Shown here piece after piece: positions 43,771-53,268 of a stretch of 64,000 bases of DNA. Both the position numbers and the translations under genes were made by a program. The stretch's first letter is position 1. The number at the start of each line of letters is the position of its first letter. Under the pieces are notes generated by a model, which was not told the DNA's origin, searched no databases, and saw nothing but the letters and a program-made list of their open reading frames with translations. Source of the DNA: Nemertoderma westbladi (Eukaryota > Xenacoelomorpha > Nemertodermatida > Nemertodermatidae); NCBI GenBank assembly GCA_032718475.1, contig JAUCBJ010006967.1:1-64000 (forward strand). The letters run 5' to 3'.

Positions 43771-43880
43771 CGATTGTTTAGGTCATTGGTGCAATATAGA
43801 TATGCTTTGGATAATCCTTTGTCCAGCTGATGAGGTGTCGAGAATACCGCGTACTGGGTCTCAGACACCGAAACGCAACC
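43771..43880 (+). ncRNA. Hammerhead-ribozyme-like motif, copy 2
   Basis: CTGATGA lies at 43827-43833 and GAAA at 43870-43873, joined by a perfect 6-bp stem II, GGTGTC (43834-43839) with GACACC (43864-43869). A GTC cleavage triplet is available at 43782-43784, and stem I can pair TTGG (43786-43789) with CCAG (43823-43826). Stem III is almost lost here. The flanks match copy 1 (GACAAAATGTC near 43932 and 26143). Stem II differs in sequence between the copies but stays paired. Confidence 0.45.
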
Positions 43881-44654
43881 ATATTCTTGATACAATTAAT
43901 TATTTATTCCCGAGTTCTACCCCTTTATGGCGACAAAATGTCATATATTTTTCTACAGAATATAGGCTTAGCTTTTGTGCAGTATACTACTGGTATCATT
44001 TAGTGTATGACAGTTAGGTCAGGGTTAGGGTGCGATACATACCTGTATGTTGAGCATGTTTCAATTTATTTGTATATGTCGTTTTTGTTTGTATTATTTG
44101 TGTCGTAGTACTTTGTTAACTACATTATTAACATTACAATAAAATAAAATAACTTACAAAGACGAGATGCAAGTAGTATAGAATGCTATGACACGGCACC
44201 AAGGTCACCCGTAGTCCATCATTACCATCCATTTCTGGTACTGCAGCCAATCAGAAGCCACCATTTCAACCTTTACCAGTGGTCGTTATTATTTCAACCA
44301 ATCAGATGACAGCATTTCATCCGTAACCATGGTAAATTCTCAAGTTCCCGCTTATTCCGCTAGAGGCGTTATTAGTCCCCCGACGCTAGTACTGCATCCA
44401 ATCACCAACCTTTATTTTACAGGTGTTCGAGTGTCTACACTTAGCATCAGGTAACGTCTACTATTTTTCAAATCGCTATTTTTCACCAACCATTGCATAT
44501 TCATCTTCACATAGCCTAACCTCACGATGCATGGCTAGCCCCCATCCCATCATCGCTACTCAATCCACAGCTGTTACCCACCCACCAACCAACCAATCAA
44601 CGGCGATGTTTGCCTAACCCTACGGTTATTCGCCTTTTCACCACGTTACCACCA

Positions 44655-45055
44655 CTACCGCGCAACCAACCACTGTATACTGTATATGCTGACAACGTGG
44701 CCACCAACTACACACATCATGCATATATTATATTATATTGATTGCCAACTCCACGACTGCTGTCGCCAATCCATTCAACCAAGCAACCTACCAGTCCAAC
44801 AGTAGGATACGTGTTGAAATTCCGCCACGTTTCCGGCTACACGTATACGAACATTTCCATAGTTATTTCCTATTCACGCAACCAACCAACCACTGTATAC
44901 TGTATATGCTGACAACGTGGCCACCAACTACACGCATCATGCATATATTATATTGATTGCCAACTCCACGACTGCTGTCGCCAAATCAACAAACCAAGCA
45001 GTATGATACATGAGATTCCGTCAGGTTCCAGCTACGCGTATACGAGCATTAGTGA
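44655..45055. repeat. Tandem duplication of about 200 bp
   Basis: Two copies begin near 44655 and 44876 with ACCACTGTATACTGTATATG and share GACAACGTGGCCACCAACTA, ATGCATATATTATATTGATT, CGACTGCTGTCGCCAA and a CGTATACGA-containing tail. Divergence is moderate, mainly small indels. Confidence 0.85.
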
Positions 45056-45275
45056 TTATTATTACGCAATAATTTTTTTGTTTATACAGTAGTTACCCAC
45101 CAGCTAATCAACCAATCAATAAACCGAATTTAGGCTATTTCTCAGTTTAAGACCTGTATTATTTTTGAAAATATATATATAATCTCTTGCTTTAATCGCA
45201 ATTAATCATTTGTAATGGTTTTAGTTTAAAAGTTTTTACTTTGTTTGTTTGATTTACAATAAAATAAATTAAATA

Positions 45276-45722
45276 ATGTCTTCTGATTCCAATATGGTTA
45301 TGCCAATGGTAAGGCATTCATTTTTCGCAGAAGATGGTCAAGCCTATATTGTTATTGATCATACAATTTACCGTCAGGGAGATGATAAATATAAAATTGA
45401 ATTTTCTGAAAAAGCCAGGAAAGTTTTAAGCTCAATCGATATTGATGCTTCAGATAATAGTATTCATCTTTTAGATTACAACCTGAAAGCTGGGCATGAG
45501 GGAGGAAAATTAAGCAACATTTTACTATTATCCATGATAGAGGGATTTATTGTTATTACACAATACAACGAAGCTGGTGAAAAGTTTGAAATACGGCTAA
45601 ATCGACATAGCCCCTACGAAATTATGTCTTTCTTTATTGTAATGATTTCAAAAGAATCCTTTGTCGAACCTGAAGAATCAGCGGATAATGTTGAATATGT
45701 TGATAATATCATTGATTCTTGA
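45276..45722 (+). CDS. Polinton-associated protein of unknown function
   Basis: 148 aa from an ATG after an AT-rich leader. I do not recognise it. It is acidic, with a mixed alpha/beta pattern (HSFFAEDGQAYIVIDHTIYR, LSNILLLSMIEGFIVITQY) and an acidic C-terminus (EPEESADNVEYVDN). There is no signal peptide, zinc motif or transmembrane helix. It is first in a colinear run of Polinton genes on the plus strand, with the same AT-rich codon use, so I treat it as part of that element. Confidence 0.55.
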   Translation: MSSDSNMVMPMVRHSFFAEDGQAYIVIDHTIYRQGDDKYKIEFSEKARKVLSSIDIDASDNSIHLLDYNLKAGHEGGKLSNILLLSMIEGFIVITQYNEAGEKFEIRLNRHSPYEIMSFFIVMISKESFVEPEESADNVEYVDNIIDS

Positions 45723-45887
45723 CTTTTCCCTCTATATTATAAATATTTTATGATTATATATAAAATTTTGTTGTTTTTAAATAATCGAAAATTGTAGTAG
45801 TATTTGTATATACAGTATAACAGTTTTGTTTGTTGTTGTTGTTGTGTATTGTGGTAATTATTTTCAATTTACTTTAAAATTTGGAAA

Positions 45888-46340
45888 ATGGATATTTTAA
45901 ATGAAAAATGTCCAGTTTGCTATTCTAAGTTATTGCAAAAACATCGAGATTATTATAAATGTGAAAATAAACATGCAACTTGCGTACAATGTATTGTACA
46001 ATATTCCGAAATGAATAATTATTGTTCTAAAATTTGTCCTATTTGTCGCGCACCTATATCTAAGTTTAATATAAAGTTGGCAAGATACCAACCCTTTTAT
46101 TGGAAAGAGCTTCGCAATATAACTTATATTTCTGCGAAAAGTAATGATCCCGGAGATTTATTTACAATATTGGAGAATATTTTTTATAGAAACGTAGTAC
46201 GACGCTGTTGCTACTATATTCCTTATTTTTTTAGCGGCGAACATAAAAAAATCATAAGCGCGAAATTTTCGGGAAGTGATTTCCAATCCGCCGATGTTAC
46301 CTATCATTATTTCGCGTATAAAGATGCTCACCATGCTTGA
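45888..46340 (+). CDS. RING-finger protein of the Polinton
   Basis: 150 aa. The N-terminus carries a RING-type zinc pattern: CPVC at residues 8-11, YKCENKHATCVQC, then ICPICRAP around 49-56, giving C-x2-C ... C-x3-H-x2-C-x2-C ... C-x2-C. The remaining 90 residues are basic and aromatic with no known domain. RING proteins act as E3 ubiquitin ligases, and Polinton- and virus-encoded versions probably modify host proteins; the target is unknown. It lies 165 bp after the previous gene and 208 bp before the packaging ATPase, on the same strand. Confidence 0.7.
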   Translation: MDILNEKCPVCYSKLLQKHRDYYKCENKHATCVQCIVQYSEMNNYCSKICPICRAPISKFNIKLARYQPFYWKELRNITYISAKSNDPGDLFTILENIFYRNVVRRCCYYIPYFFSGEHKKIISAKFSGSDFQSADVTYHYFAYKDAHHA

Positions 46341-46548
46341 AATTACATCAGTCTATACTATAATTGGAAATAGCACCTTTTGCTGCAGCGAGCGTCACAT
46401 ACTGTAGTTGTGTCATATGTTAATTAAATATACAGTACTCTAATATTATTGTAGTTCCATCAATTATTGTTATATACATAGTAATGGTGTTGGTTTATTG
46501 ATATTGATATTATATTATATTGTTGATATATCTTAATAATAATAATAA

Positions 46549-47223
46549 ATGGCTGACTTTAATTCAGGCCCATATAATTTAAACTTTCAAATGGGTACAA
46601 GTATGATAATTTCAGGACCATCTGGCTCCGGAAAGTCAACCTTTGTGGGGAATTTAATTAAACACAAGAATGGCTGCTTCAACGAAGCCCCTTTGCGAGT
46701 ATTGTATTGTTACGGGAGCAATCCCCCAACTATTCCCGGTATTACTCACCTTTACAAAGGCTTGCCTGAAAATATAGATAGTTTAGTGAATAGTCGAGAT
46801 TTATTAATTATAGATGATTTGTTAACAGAAACTGTGTCCAGTACAGCTTTAACAGTATTGTTTACTAAGGTAGCTCATCATTCCAATATATTTATTTGTT
46901 TTATAACGCAAAACATGTTTTACGGTGGGAAGCATAACCGCACAAGATCAATTAATAGCCATACTTTAGTATTAATGAAAAATCCGAGAGACAGTCTATC
47001 GGTTTTAAATTTCGCGAAGCAAATGTTACCAGGACAGACCAAATTTTTAGTTGATTCCTATCAAGATGCAACAATTGAGCCATTTTCACATTTCTTAATT
47101 GATTTACGACAGGAAACACCCGAACATTTAAGATTTAGATCGGATATATTTCGTAATCATAATTGTTACATTAAAAATTACATTGACTATAAACGTAGCG
47201 AAAATAATAATAATGATAAATAA
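46549..47223 (+). CDS. Polinton genome-packaging ATPase (FtsK/A32-like)
   Basis: 224 aa. Walker A is GPSGSGKST (residues about 24-32). Walker B is LLIIDDLL (about 84-91). A third strand, FICFITQNMFYGGKHNRT, fits the family's sensor motif. Length and motif spacing match the A32-like packaging ATPases of Polintons, adintoviruses and virophages, which pump DNA into the capsid. No break is visible. It is the best-preserved Polinton hallmark here. Confidence 0.9.
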   Translation: MADFNSGPYNLNFQMGTSMIISGPSGSGKSTFVGNLIKHKNGCFNEAPLRVLYCYGSNPPTIPGITHLYKGLPENIDSLVNSRDLLIIDDLLTETVSSTALTVLFTKVAHHSNIFICFITQNMFYGGKHNRTRSINSHTLVLMKNPRDSLSVLNFAKQMLPGQTKFLVDSYQDATIEPFSHFLIDLRQETPEHLRFRSDIFRNHNCYIKNYIDYKRSENNNNDK

Positions 47224-47260
47224 TTAATATTTTGTGACAATTTTCAATAATGTTGCAACA

Positions 47261-47644
47261 ATGAATAGACTTGTGCAGAAATATCGTAATGAACTGGAAT
47301 TTCTACGCAGCGCTACCCCTCAACAAAGAACTTATTTTATTAACCATACCGCCAGTAACGAATTAATACGGCTCATTGTAAATACTGCATTAAATGTTCT
47401 AAAAGGTAATGTACAATTGACCCCTCATTCATTTAGAAATATTCGCCGCTATAAGAAGGTATTGAAATCACTCAACCGTAAGACAAAAAATATATCAAGT
47501 TACAGAAAAAAGTTAAGCAATCAATCTGGAGGCATACTACCGTTTCTAATACCCTTACTCGCCATTGGTGCGAAACTAGCCGCGAGTGCCGGGGCCGCTG
47601 CCGCTGGGGCTGCTATTGCGAAAAAAATTAACCGTGGACGGTAG
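47261..47644 (+). CDS. Small Polinton virion-type protein with GG-hydrophobic tail
   Basis: 127 aa from the ATG at 47261 (an upstream GTG would add nine residues). The N-terminal half has a conserved pattern including NTALNVLKGNVQLT and RRYKKVLKSLNRK. Next comes NQSGGILPFLIPLL, then an Ala/Gly-rich helix (AASAGAAAAGAA) and a basic end (KKINRGR). This pattern recurs in Polinton and adintovirus-like elements of animals. The hydrophobic, Ala/Gly-rich tail suggests a membrane-active or minor core protein, like small adenovirus core or membrane-lytic proteins; this is inference. It starts 37 nt after the ATPase. Confidence 0.75.
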   Translation: MNRLVQKYRNELEFLRSATPQQRTYFINHTASNELIRLIVNTALNVLKGNVQLTPHSFRNIRRYKKVLKSLNRKTKNISSYRKKLSNQSGGILPFLIPLLAIGAKLAASAGAAAAGAAIAKKINRGR

Positions 47645-47650
47645 GTAATA

Positions 47651-48385
47651 ATGGTTAAAACGGGAGTAACATTTAGAAAATTATATTTAGTATCGAGTAA
47701 ACCGTTAGCTACTGATTTAAAACCACAAGATATACCTAGAGTAAATAAATCTGTAAGGAAATATTTAGATACGTTAGGTATACAGTATTACGTAATGTAT
47801 TCTGTGAATAAGGCGGCTATTGTCGAGAGATTTAACAGAACCTTAAAAACAAAGATGTTCAAAATTTTCACACAAAGAGGAAATAATATTTGGATAAAAA
47901 TTTTACCTAAGCTTATCTCAGCTTATAATAGGTCGTATCATAGAACAATACAAATGACACCTATTGAAGTTAATAAATTTAATGAAACTGAATTAATGAA
48001 TAGATTATATGGGAAATATAGACAGATAAATCACAAGAAAATAAAATTTAAAGTTGGAGATACAGTACAATTATCTATTGCTCGTACTGCTTTCGCTAAA
48101 GGCTATCGAGAACAATGGACACGTGAATTATTTATTATTCATCGGGTCAGGTTGGATAGAGTACCAGCGGTAATGTTCGATATTAAGGACAGCACCGGAG
48201 CTATAATAAAGGGCTCATTTTATTCTCACGAACTTCAAAAGGTTCACCCGAATAGTAATATTTATCTAGCAATTGACCAAAAAAATATTGGCAAACTTAA
48301 AGAACGTGTACGCAACGGGAAGAAAGAATATTTAGTCCGATTCATCGGATCCAAGAAACAGTCCTGGGTACAACATATTCAATAA
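47651..48385 (+). pseudogene. Polinton integrase, N-terminally truncated, with chromodomain
   Basis: 244 aa. The frame keeps the end of the rve core (NKSVRKYLDTLGIQYYV, the catalytic-Glu motif AAIVERFNRTLK, then YNRSYHRTIQMTPIE), an SH3-like region (FKVGDTVQLS) and a C-terminal chromodomain (KERVRNGKKEYLVRF, SWVQHIQ). The HHCC zinc domain and the first catalytic Asp are missing, and the second-Asp region is corrupted (ATDLKPQ where the family has an Asp-Lys-Gly-type motif). The ATG lies just 6 nt after the previous gene's stop, so a deletion probably fused this fragment to its present position. A full protein would integrate Polinton DNA; this one cannot. Confidence 0.85.
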
Positions 48386-48452
48386 GCTTAGGTTTATACT
48401 GTATATTAATTCATTTTGGTCGCATATGACCGTAATTAATCAATAATATTAA

Positions 48453-48617
48453 CCCAGCAAGTCCCGGACCATGAATGCTTCAATGAAATTTCTTGAAATT
48501 TTTATTGTGAGCATAAAGTGGACCTATTAAGAAAATTCCAAACTTTGGTTAACGTACATATATGGGAAGATAGATTTTACATAGGGTCTACAAATGTAGA
48601 CGTTAGGACTTCAAGGG
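48453..48617. mobile_element. Small TTAA MITE with piggyBac-like ends, copy 1
   Basis: 165 bp. The left flank is TTAA (48449-48452) and the right flank is a degraded TACA. Ends read CCCAGCAAGTCC and, inverted, CCCTTGAAGTCC. The palindrome GTCTACAAATGTAGAC lies near the right end, as in the copy at 50.43 kb. Confidence 0.65.
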
Positions 48618-48649
48618 TACAAAAATACACTTATTTTGTGCAAAAATAT

Positions 48650-49215
48650 GTGCAGACAGTGGTGCGGACACTGGTGCAGTCAGTGGTGCAGACACCTGGT
48701 GCAGACAGTGGTGCAGACAGTGGTGCAGACAGTGGTGCAGACACTGGTGCAGACACTGGTGCAGACAATGGTGCAGACAGTGGTGCAGACACTGGTGCAG
48801 ACTTTGGTGCAGACAGTGGTGCAGACACTGGTGCAGACACTGGTACAGACACTGGTGCAGACAGTGGTGCAGACACTGGTGCAGACAGTGGTGCGGACAC
48901 TGGTGCAGACAGTGGTGCAGACAGTGGTGCAGACACCTGGTGCAGACAGTGGTGCAGACAGTGGTGCAGACAGTGATGCAGACAGTGATGCAGACACCTG
49001 GTGCAGACACTGGTGCAGACAGTGGTGCAGACACGCGTGCAGACAGTGGTGCAGACAGTGGTGCAGACACTGGTGCAGACAGTGGTGCAGACAGTGGTGC
49101 GGACACTGGTGCAGACAGTGGTGCAGACACCTGGTGCAGACAGTGGTGCAGACACTGGTACAGACACTGGTGCGGACAGTGGTGCACACACTGGTGCAGA
49201 CAGTGGTGCAGACAC
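48650..49215. repeat. 12-bp minisatellite, about 45 units
   Basis: Units of GGTGCAGACAGT and GGTGCAGACACT alternate irregularly, with CTGGTGCAGACA insertions that change phase. The unit is four codons long, so several frames on both strands are open over 200 codons; these are by-products. The array interrupts the Polinton between integrase and structural genes. Confidence 0.95.
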
Positions 49216-49224
49216 ATGCATCAT

Positions 49225-49990
49225 GCTGCATGAAGGCCTTTTAGCAGTTTCAACAGCCCTTTTCAGCATTTATCATGCTGCACGAAGGCATCTGAACAGT
49301 TTCAACAGCTATTTTCAGCATTCTCATATTGCACAAATCCCTCTGAACAACTTCAAATGTTATTTTTTAGCATTTATGCTGCATGAAGGACTTTGAACAG
49401 TTTTATAACTTTCAACAGCAATTTTCAGCTTTTCTCATGTTGCACAAAGCCATCTGAACAGTTTTATCAACTCTTTTCAGTATTTCACCTTCTGTGCGAA
49501 GGCCTGAAAGTTTCAAAACTTATTTTCAGTCTTTCTCAAGCTACTCGAAGACCGCTGAACAGTTTCAACAGCTCTTTTCAGCATTTATCATGCTGCACAA
49601 AGCTCTGAATAGTTTCATTTCAAAATCTTTTTTCAGCGTTTATCATGCTGCACAAAGGTCTCTGAGCAGCTTTGAGAGATCTTTTATGTATTTTTCAAAC
49701 TGTGCGAAGGCCCCTGGGCAGTTTTATCAGTTCTTTTCAGTTTTTCTCATGATACATGATACCCTCTGAACAATTTCAACAGCACTTTTCAGCATTTATC
49801 ATGCTGCACAAAGGACTCTGAACAGTTTTAGTGGCTCTTTTCAGGTATTTAACATGCTGCGCGAAGGCCTGAATAATTTCAAAAGCTCTTTTCAGTATTT
49901 AAAATGCAGCAAGAATGTCTCTAACCAAAGCGTTTTGACAGCTTGTTTCAGTATTTGTGATGCTACTTGACTGCTTGAAGGCCTCTAAAT
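49225..49990. repeat. Degenerate repeat around CATTTATCATGCTGCACAAA
   Basis: About a dozen diverged units of 55-65 bp carry TTTTCAGCATTTATCATGCT, GCACAAAGG and CTCTGAACAGTTTCAACAGC in order. It directly follows the 12-bp array and has the look of an old satellite. Confidence 0.8.
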
Positions 49991-50032
49991 AGATTTGGTG
50001 GGGTTGAAATGAACATAAGAACCCAGCGTTCA

Positions 50033-50292
50033 TGTCAATATTGACATTAGATGTCAATATTGACATGCAATAAAACATACTGTATCATTAAAATTATTAC
50101 AAACAACAATATACATTGGTTGGATTCAACAATATTTTAATTAAAATAGATATTCTCTTTACAAAAAAACATTTTCTACTTTTCAAATCACAATATTTAA
50201 AAAATTTATGATCAAAACATGTCAATATTGACATCATGTCAATTTTGACATGGAACATGTCAATATTGACAACATGTCAATATTGACAAAGT
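50033..50292. repeat. Clustered palindromes TGTCAATATTGACA
   Basis: Six copies of the 14-bp palindrome (one with TTTT in the centre) sit in two clusters, 50033-50070 and 50217-50292, around 150 bp of AT-rich DNA. The arrangement is inverted-repeat-like and may be the ends of a small foldback element. Confidence 0.75.
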
Positions 50293-50426
50293 GCCCGACT
50301 GTACAGTACCTACTCTATGTCAGGTGAAATTATGAGCCCCTGTATCCTGTATCCATATTCCTGTATGAAATGTCTTCTGAAATTACAGTATATACTGTAC
50401 TACAGTAATTTCAGTGATATATTGTA

Positions 50427-50813
50427 CCCCTTAAGTCCTAAGGTCTACATTTGTAGACTTGCTCATTCAGGACATCACGAATTCTAATTACATGTTGTTG
50501 GGAGCTTCATAATTCATTTATATGTTCAGAAATTATCAGGGATGATAATATTTGCATCTCCAAGTCACATGAGGCAACTTTCGTCCTAAAATTAGAGTTG
50601 AATTGACTCGTACTCTTTTTGCATAAATTCACTAAAATTGAGCTTTTGTCAGATGTTAGTATTGCGAACATGAGGGCTAAAATTTACTTTAAATAGTACT
50701 CCCATGCCTCTAAGTCTGATTTATAGTGAAAATACTAAATAAATTGGTACAGCTTTTAATTGAGAGCACCATATTGCATGGGTCTACAAATGTAGACCTT
50801 AGGACTTAATGGG
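50427..50813. mobile_element. TTAA MITE with piggyBac-like ends, copy 2
   Basis: 387 bp. The right flank is TTAA (50814-50817) and the left is TGTA, one change from TTAA. TIRs read CCCCTTAAGTCCTAAGGTCT and, inverted, CCCATTAAGTCCTAAGGTCT, continuing into the palindrome GTCTACATTTGTAGAC. No coding capacity. The CCC start and TTAA target resemble the intact piggyBac at 22.8 kb (CCCTTTAATGCCC), but the internal sequence is unrelated. Confidence 0.75.
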
Positions 50814-50990
50814 TTAACTCGAATGATATTACTATATCTATAGTTCATCCGCTTTAAATAAAGCCAGTAAAATATTGATCCCACACATATACTGTAGAAG
50901 ATGCTGGCAATGAACGTGGTCACAGATGTCTATAATTTAACATTATACTGTATGTACAAAGGAGTCAAGTAGAGAGAGCGAGCTTTAATA

Positions 50991-51863
50991 ATGGCCACAG
51001 ATACATATATCACTCTACTGTCAGATAGCTCATTGAACACTTATCCCAATAATAATCCTAGTGAGTTTACTGTTGATTTAGCCGAAGAATTATATATTGG
51101 TCCAAATGCCAAAATTGGACTCGCCGAACTTCAATACCAAGCAACATACAGTAATATTACGCTGCAAACTCAAATCTCACTGTCAATCGGGGTAGATGCA
51201 AAAGATGCCAAATTATATAGTTTATTTCCTGGTATGCATAACTCTATTCAAGTGATTATTGATGATATAAATAAACTGTTTAATTCTGAAGCGAAATATA
51301 GAGATTTCGAATTCATTTTTAATACAAATAATTCTAGAATTAAATTTAAATTTCCTAAAAAGTTGAAAAAAATACAATTAAGTCTACGAGGTGATTTAAT
51401 ACAAATTCTAGGCTTAAAACCGTTATTGGATTGGAATCATCCGGATATTCCGAATTGGGATATATACAGTACCACTACAGTAGATGAATTAAGCAATATA
51501 GAACAGCCGATATTAATTTTAAATTATAGCGGACCAAAAATTTCGGAAATTGGCATTTTAGATTTTCCAGCTCCCACAAATATAACACGTAATAAAGACA
51601 CTATCTTTATATACACAGATATTATTAAGAGCTCATTTGTTGGCGACGCTTTAGCACCGCTCTTAAGAACCTGCCCTTTAACGCAATTAAATCGAAAATA
51701 TATTAATCACGAATACGAGAGCATTTGCTATTTCCCATTGTTGAATAAAAAACTAAAAACAATCTTAATTACTTTACGTGACGGCCAAGGTCAATTAATT
51801 AACTTCAGTGGAGGCCGTACTGTTATAACACTTAAGTTAATACGGGGTGGCGGCGATGGATGA
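50991..51863 (+). CDS. Polinton structural protein, paralogue A
   Basis: 290 aa. It starts with the pattern seen in many animal Polinton structural proteins: ITLLSDSSLNTYPNNNPSEF, a strand, then AKIGLAELQYQATYSN. It ends with ILITLRDGQGQLINFSGGRT followed by a VITLKLIR strand. Beta-rich throughout. I think it is a minor capsid, penton or fibre-type virion protein; the exact virion role is not settled by sequence alone. No break is seen. The stop overlaps the next gene's start by 8 nt (ATGGATGA), a compact viral-style junction. Confidence 0.7.
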   Translation: MATDTYITLLSDSSLNTYPNNNPSEFTVDLAEELYIGPNAKIGLAELQYQATYSNITLQTQISLSIGVDAKDAKLYSLFPGMHNSIQVIIDDINKLFNSEAKYRDFEFIFNTNNSRIKFKFPKKLKKIQLSLRGDLIQILGLKPLLDWNHPDIPNWDIYSTTTVDELSNIEQPILILNYSGPKISEIGILDFPAPTNITRNKDTIFIYTDIIKSSFVGDALAPLLRTCPLTQLNRKYINHEYESICYFPLLNKKLKTILITLRDGQGQLINFSGGRTVITLKLIRGGGDG

Positions 51864-52701
51864 GTTCTACGTAAGGCTGCCGAGTAACTCATGTCCAATT
51901 GATTTTCCCCGCAATAGCGCTAGTAATTATCAGATAAATTTCCACGGTGCCTTACCTATAAATCCAAACGAAAACTGGGTGGTAGGTATAAAAAGTATAT
52001 TTTACTTAGCAACGTTGCCGTCCATGTATAACAATGTAGAGAATGTTATTTTATTAAAAAAAGGGAAAAAAATTTTTGAGGATACACTTCCATCTGGTTT
52101 ATTCTACAGTATCAACGACATTATAGATTATTTTAACACGGGGACATTGAAAGATAAATTACAAATAGTTGAAAATACTCAGCAAAATAGATTGCAATTT
52201 ATTTTAGGGAAAACTGTGCGAGAGTTATTTATAGGCCAACAATTAGCCTATTATTTTGGAATTACTGAAAATAATCTTGGCGCGAATTTAAATCCAAATT
52301 TTAAAATTATTTTGAAGACGAAAAATAATATAAAGGGTTATTTAATAAAGGTTATCGGAAATGGAGAAAAGGCTTACCAGATGGTATTTTTATGCCCTCA
52401 ACCATCCAACTCTATTCCAGAACCTAAATCGAACATGTACGTGACTACTAATATAATTGAAAATCAATATATTAACGACTTTGGTTTAGCTTTACTTCGT
52501 CGTGTTGCGATACCTGATGATGTGAAATATGGCAGCGTAATAAATAAAGAATTTGTCAAGGATACAATTCATTATATCCCTGTAAAAAAATCATATAAGA
52601 TAACATACATTCATATTGAAATAACAGACAAAGAAGGAAAAGATTTGTATTTTGAATACGGAACAACTTGTATTACCTTACACTTTAAACGTATAAATTA
52701 A
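51856..52701 (+). CDS. Polinton structural protein, paralogue B
   Basis: 281 aa from the ATG at 51856 (an in-frame GTG lies 9 nt upstream). It shares the architecture of the preceding protein: FYVRLPSNSCPIDFPRNSAS, then NENWVVGIKSIFYLATLPSM near the N-terminus, and IHIEITDKEGKDLYFEYGTT with a final ITLHFKR strand. Sequence identity between the two is low, so the duplication is old. It is probably a second minor capsid or fibre-type protein. It ends one base before the next gene's ATG. No break is seen. Confidence 0.7.
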   Translation: MDEFYVRLPSNSCPIDFPRNSASNYQINFHGALPINPNENWVVGIKSIFYLATLPSMYNNVENVILLKKGKKIFEDTLPSGLFYSINDIIDYFNTGTLKDKLQIVENTQQNRLQFILGKTVRELFIGQQLAYYFGITENNLGANLNPNFKIILKTKNNIKGYLIKVIGNGEKAYQMVFLCPQPSNSIPEPKSNMYVTTNIIENQYINDFGLALLRRVAIPDDVKYGSVINKEFVKDTIHYIPVKKSYKITYIHIEITDKEGKDLYFEYGTTCITLHFKRIN

Positions 52702-52702
52702 A

Positions 52703-53266
52703 ATGGATTCTGATTTATTTCAAAGATACAGTAAACCTCAATATGGGGGATCAGACTCTAATCTTCCTGTTTTTAAAGGCGGAAAAAGTACCAGAGGCTC
52801 GACGCAAGTTCCTGTTTTTCGTGGTGGTTCATATATTGACCCTTACGGTCAACAAATTGGCGCATTTGGTCCAAACTTAAAACAACGTCGTTTTCAGCGT
52901 TATCGTAGAGGTATGCGGGCAAATCAACACGGAGAAGGTATATTTACAGACGCTTTATCTACATTGAAAAAATTTGGTAAGCCATTAGCTAAAAAAGTTT
53001 AACAGAAAGCTTTACCATTTACCACAAAATTTATGAGACAACACGTAATACCAAAAGGTAAGCGAGTCTTACATCAGCAGGCTAATACGGTTATTAATAA
53101 AGCATTAAATAAAATGAAACCATCAACAAGGTCGGTTGTAGAAAAAGTTTATAGAGATTTAAAGCGACCCGCTAGACAGCCAATGTCTATGAACATACCT
53201 CATCGACGTAGTAAAAAGAGAAATATAAATAGCAAACTGAAACACTGCGAAAAAAGTATTTTTTAA
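52703..53266 (+). pseudogene. Polinton basic virion protein (pVI/core-like) with internal stop
   Basis: The first frame (99 aa) has Gly-rich segments (YGGSDSNLPVFKGG, VFRGGSYIDPYG), a basic RFQRYRRGMRANQHGEG and the start of an amphipathic helix (LSTLKKFGKPLAKKV). A TAA at 53000-53002 interrupts it. The same frame continues through 53266 with more basic helix (KRVLHQQANTVINKALNKMK) and a Lys/Arg-rich end. The layout matches the common Polinton protein related to adenovirus minor core and membrane-lytic proteins. Either the stop is inactivating or two short proteins are made; I favour inactivation. Confidence 0.7.
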
Positions 53267-53268
53267 TA

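Larger units (their letters stand above)
43388..45275. other. Intergenic DNA before the Polinton genes
   Basis: After the TTAA a short open stretch (43392-43507, ending FLSFHQPVF) has no recognised domain. A repeat copy with a hammerhead-like core lies at 43750-43990. From 44200 the sequence is rich in ACCAACCA; a tandem duplication is listed separately. No Polinton terminal repeat could be found. Confidence 0.35.

Noticed and set aside
48518-49396. Several 130-210-aa frames on both strands
   Set aside because: They exist only because the minisatellite unit is 12 bp and has no stop in several phases; the translations are pure repeats.
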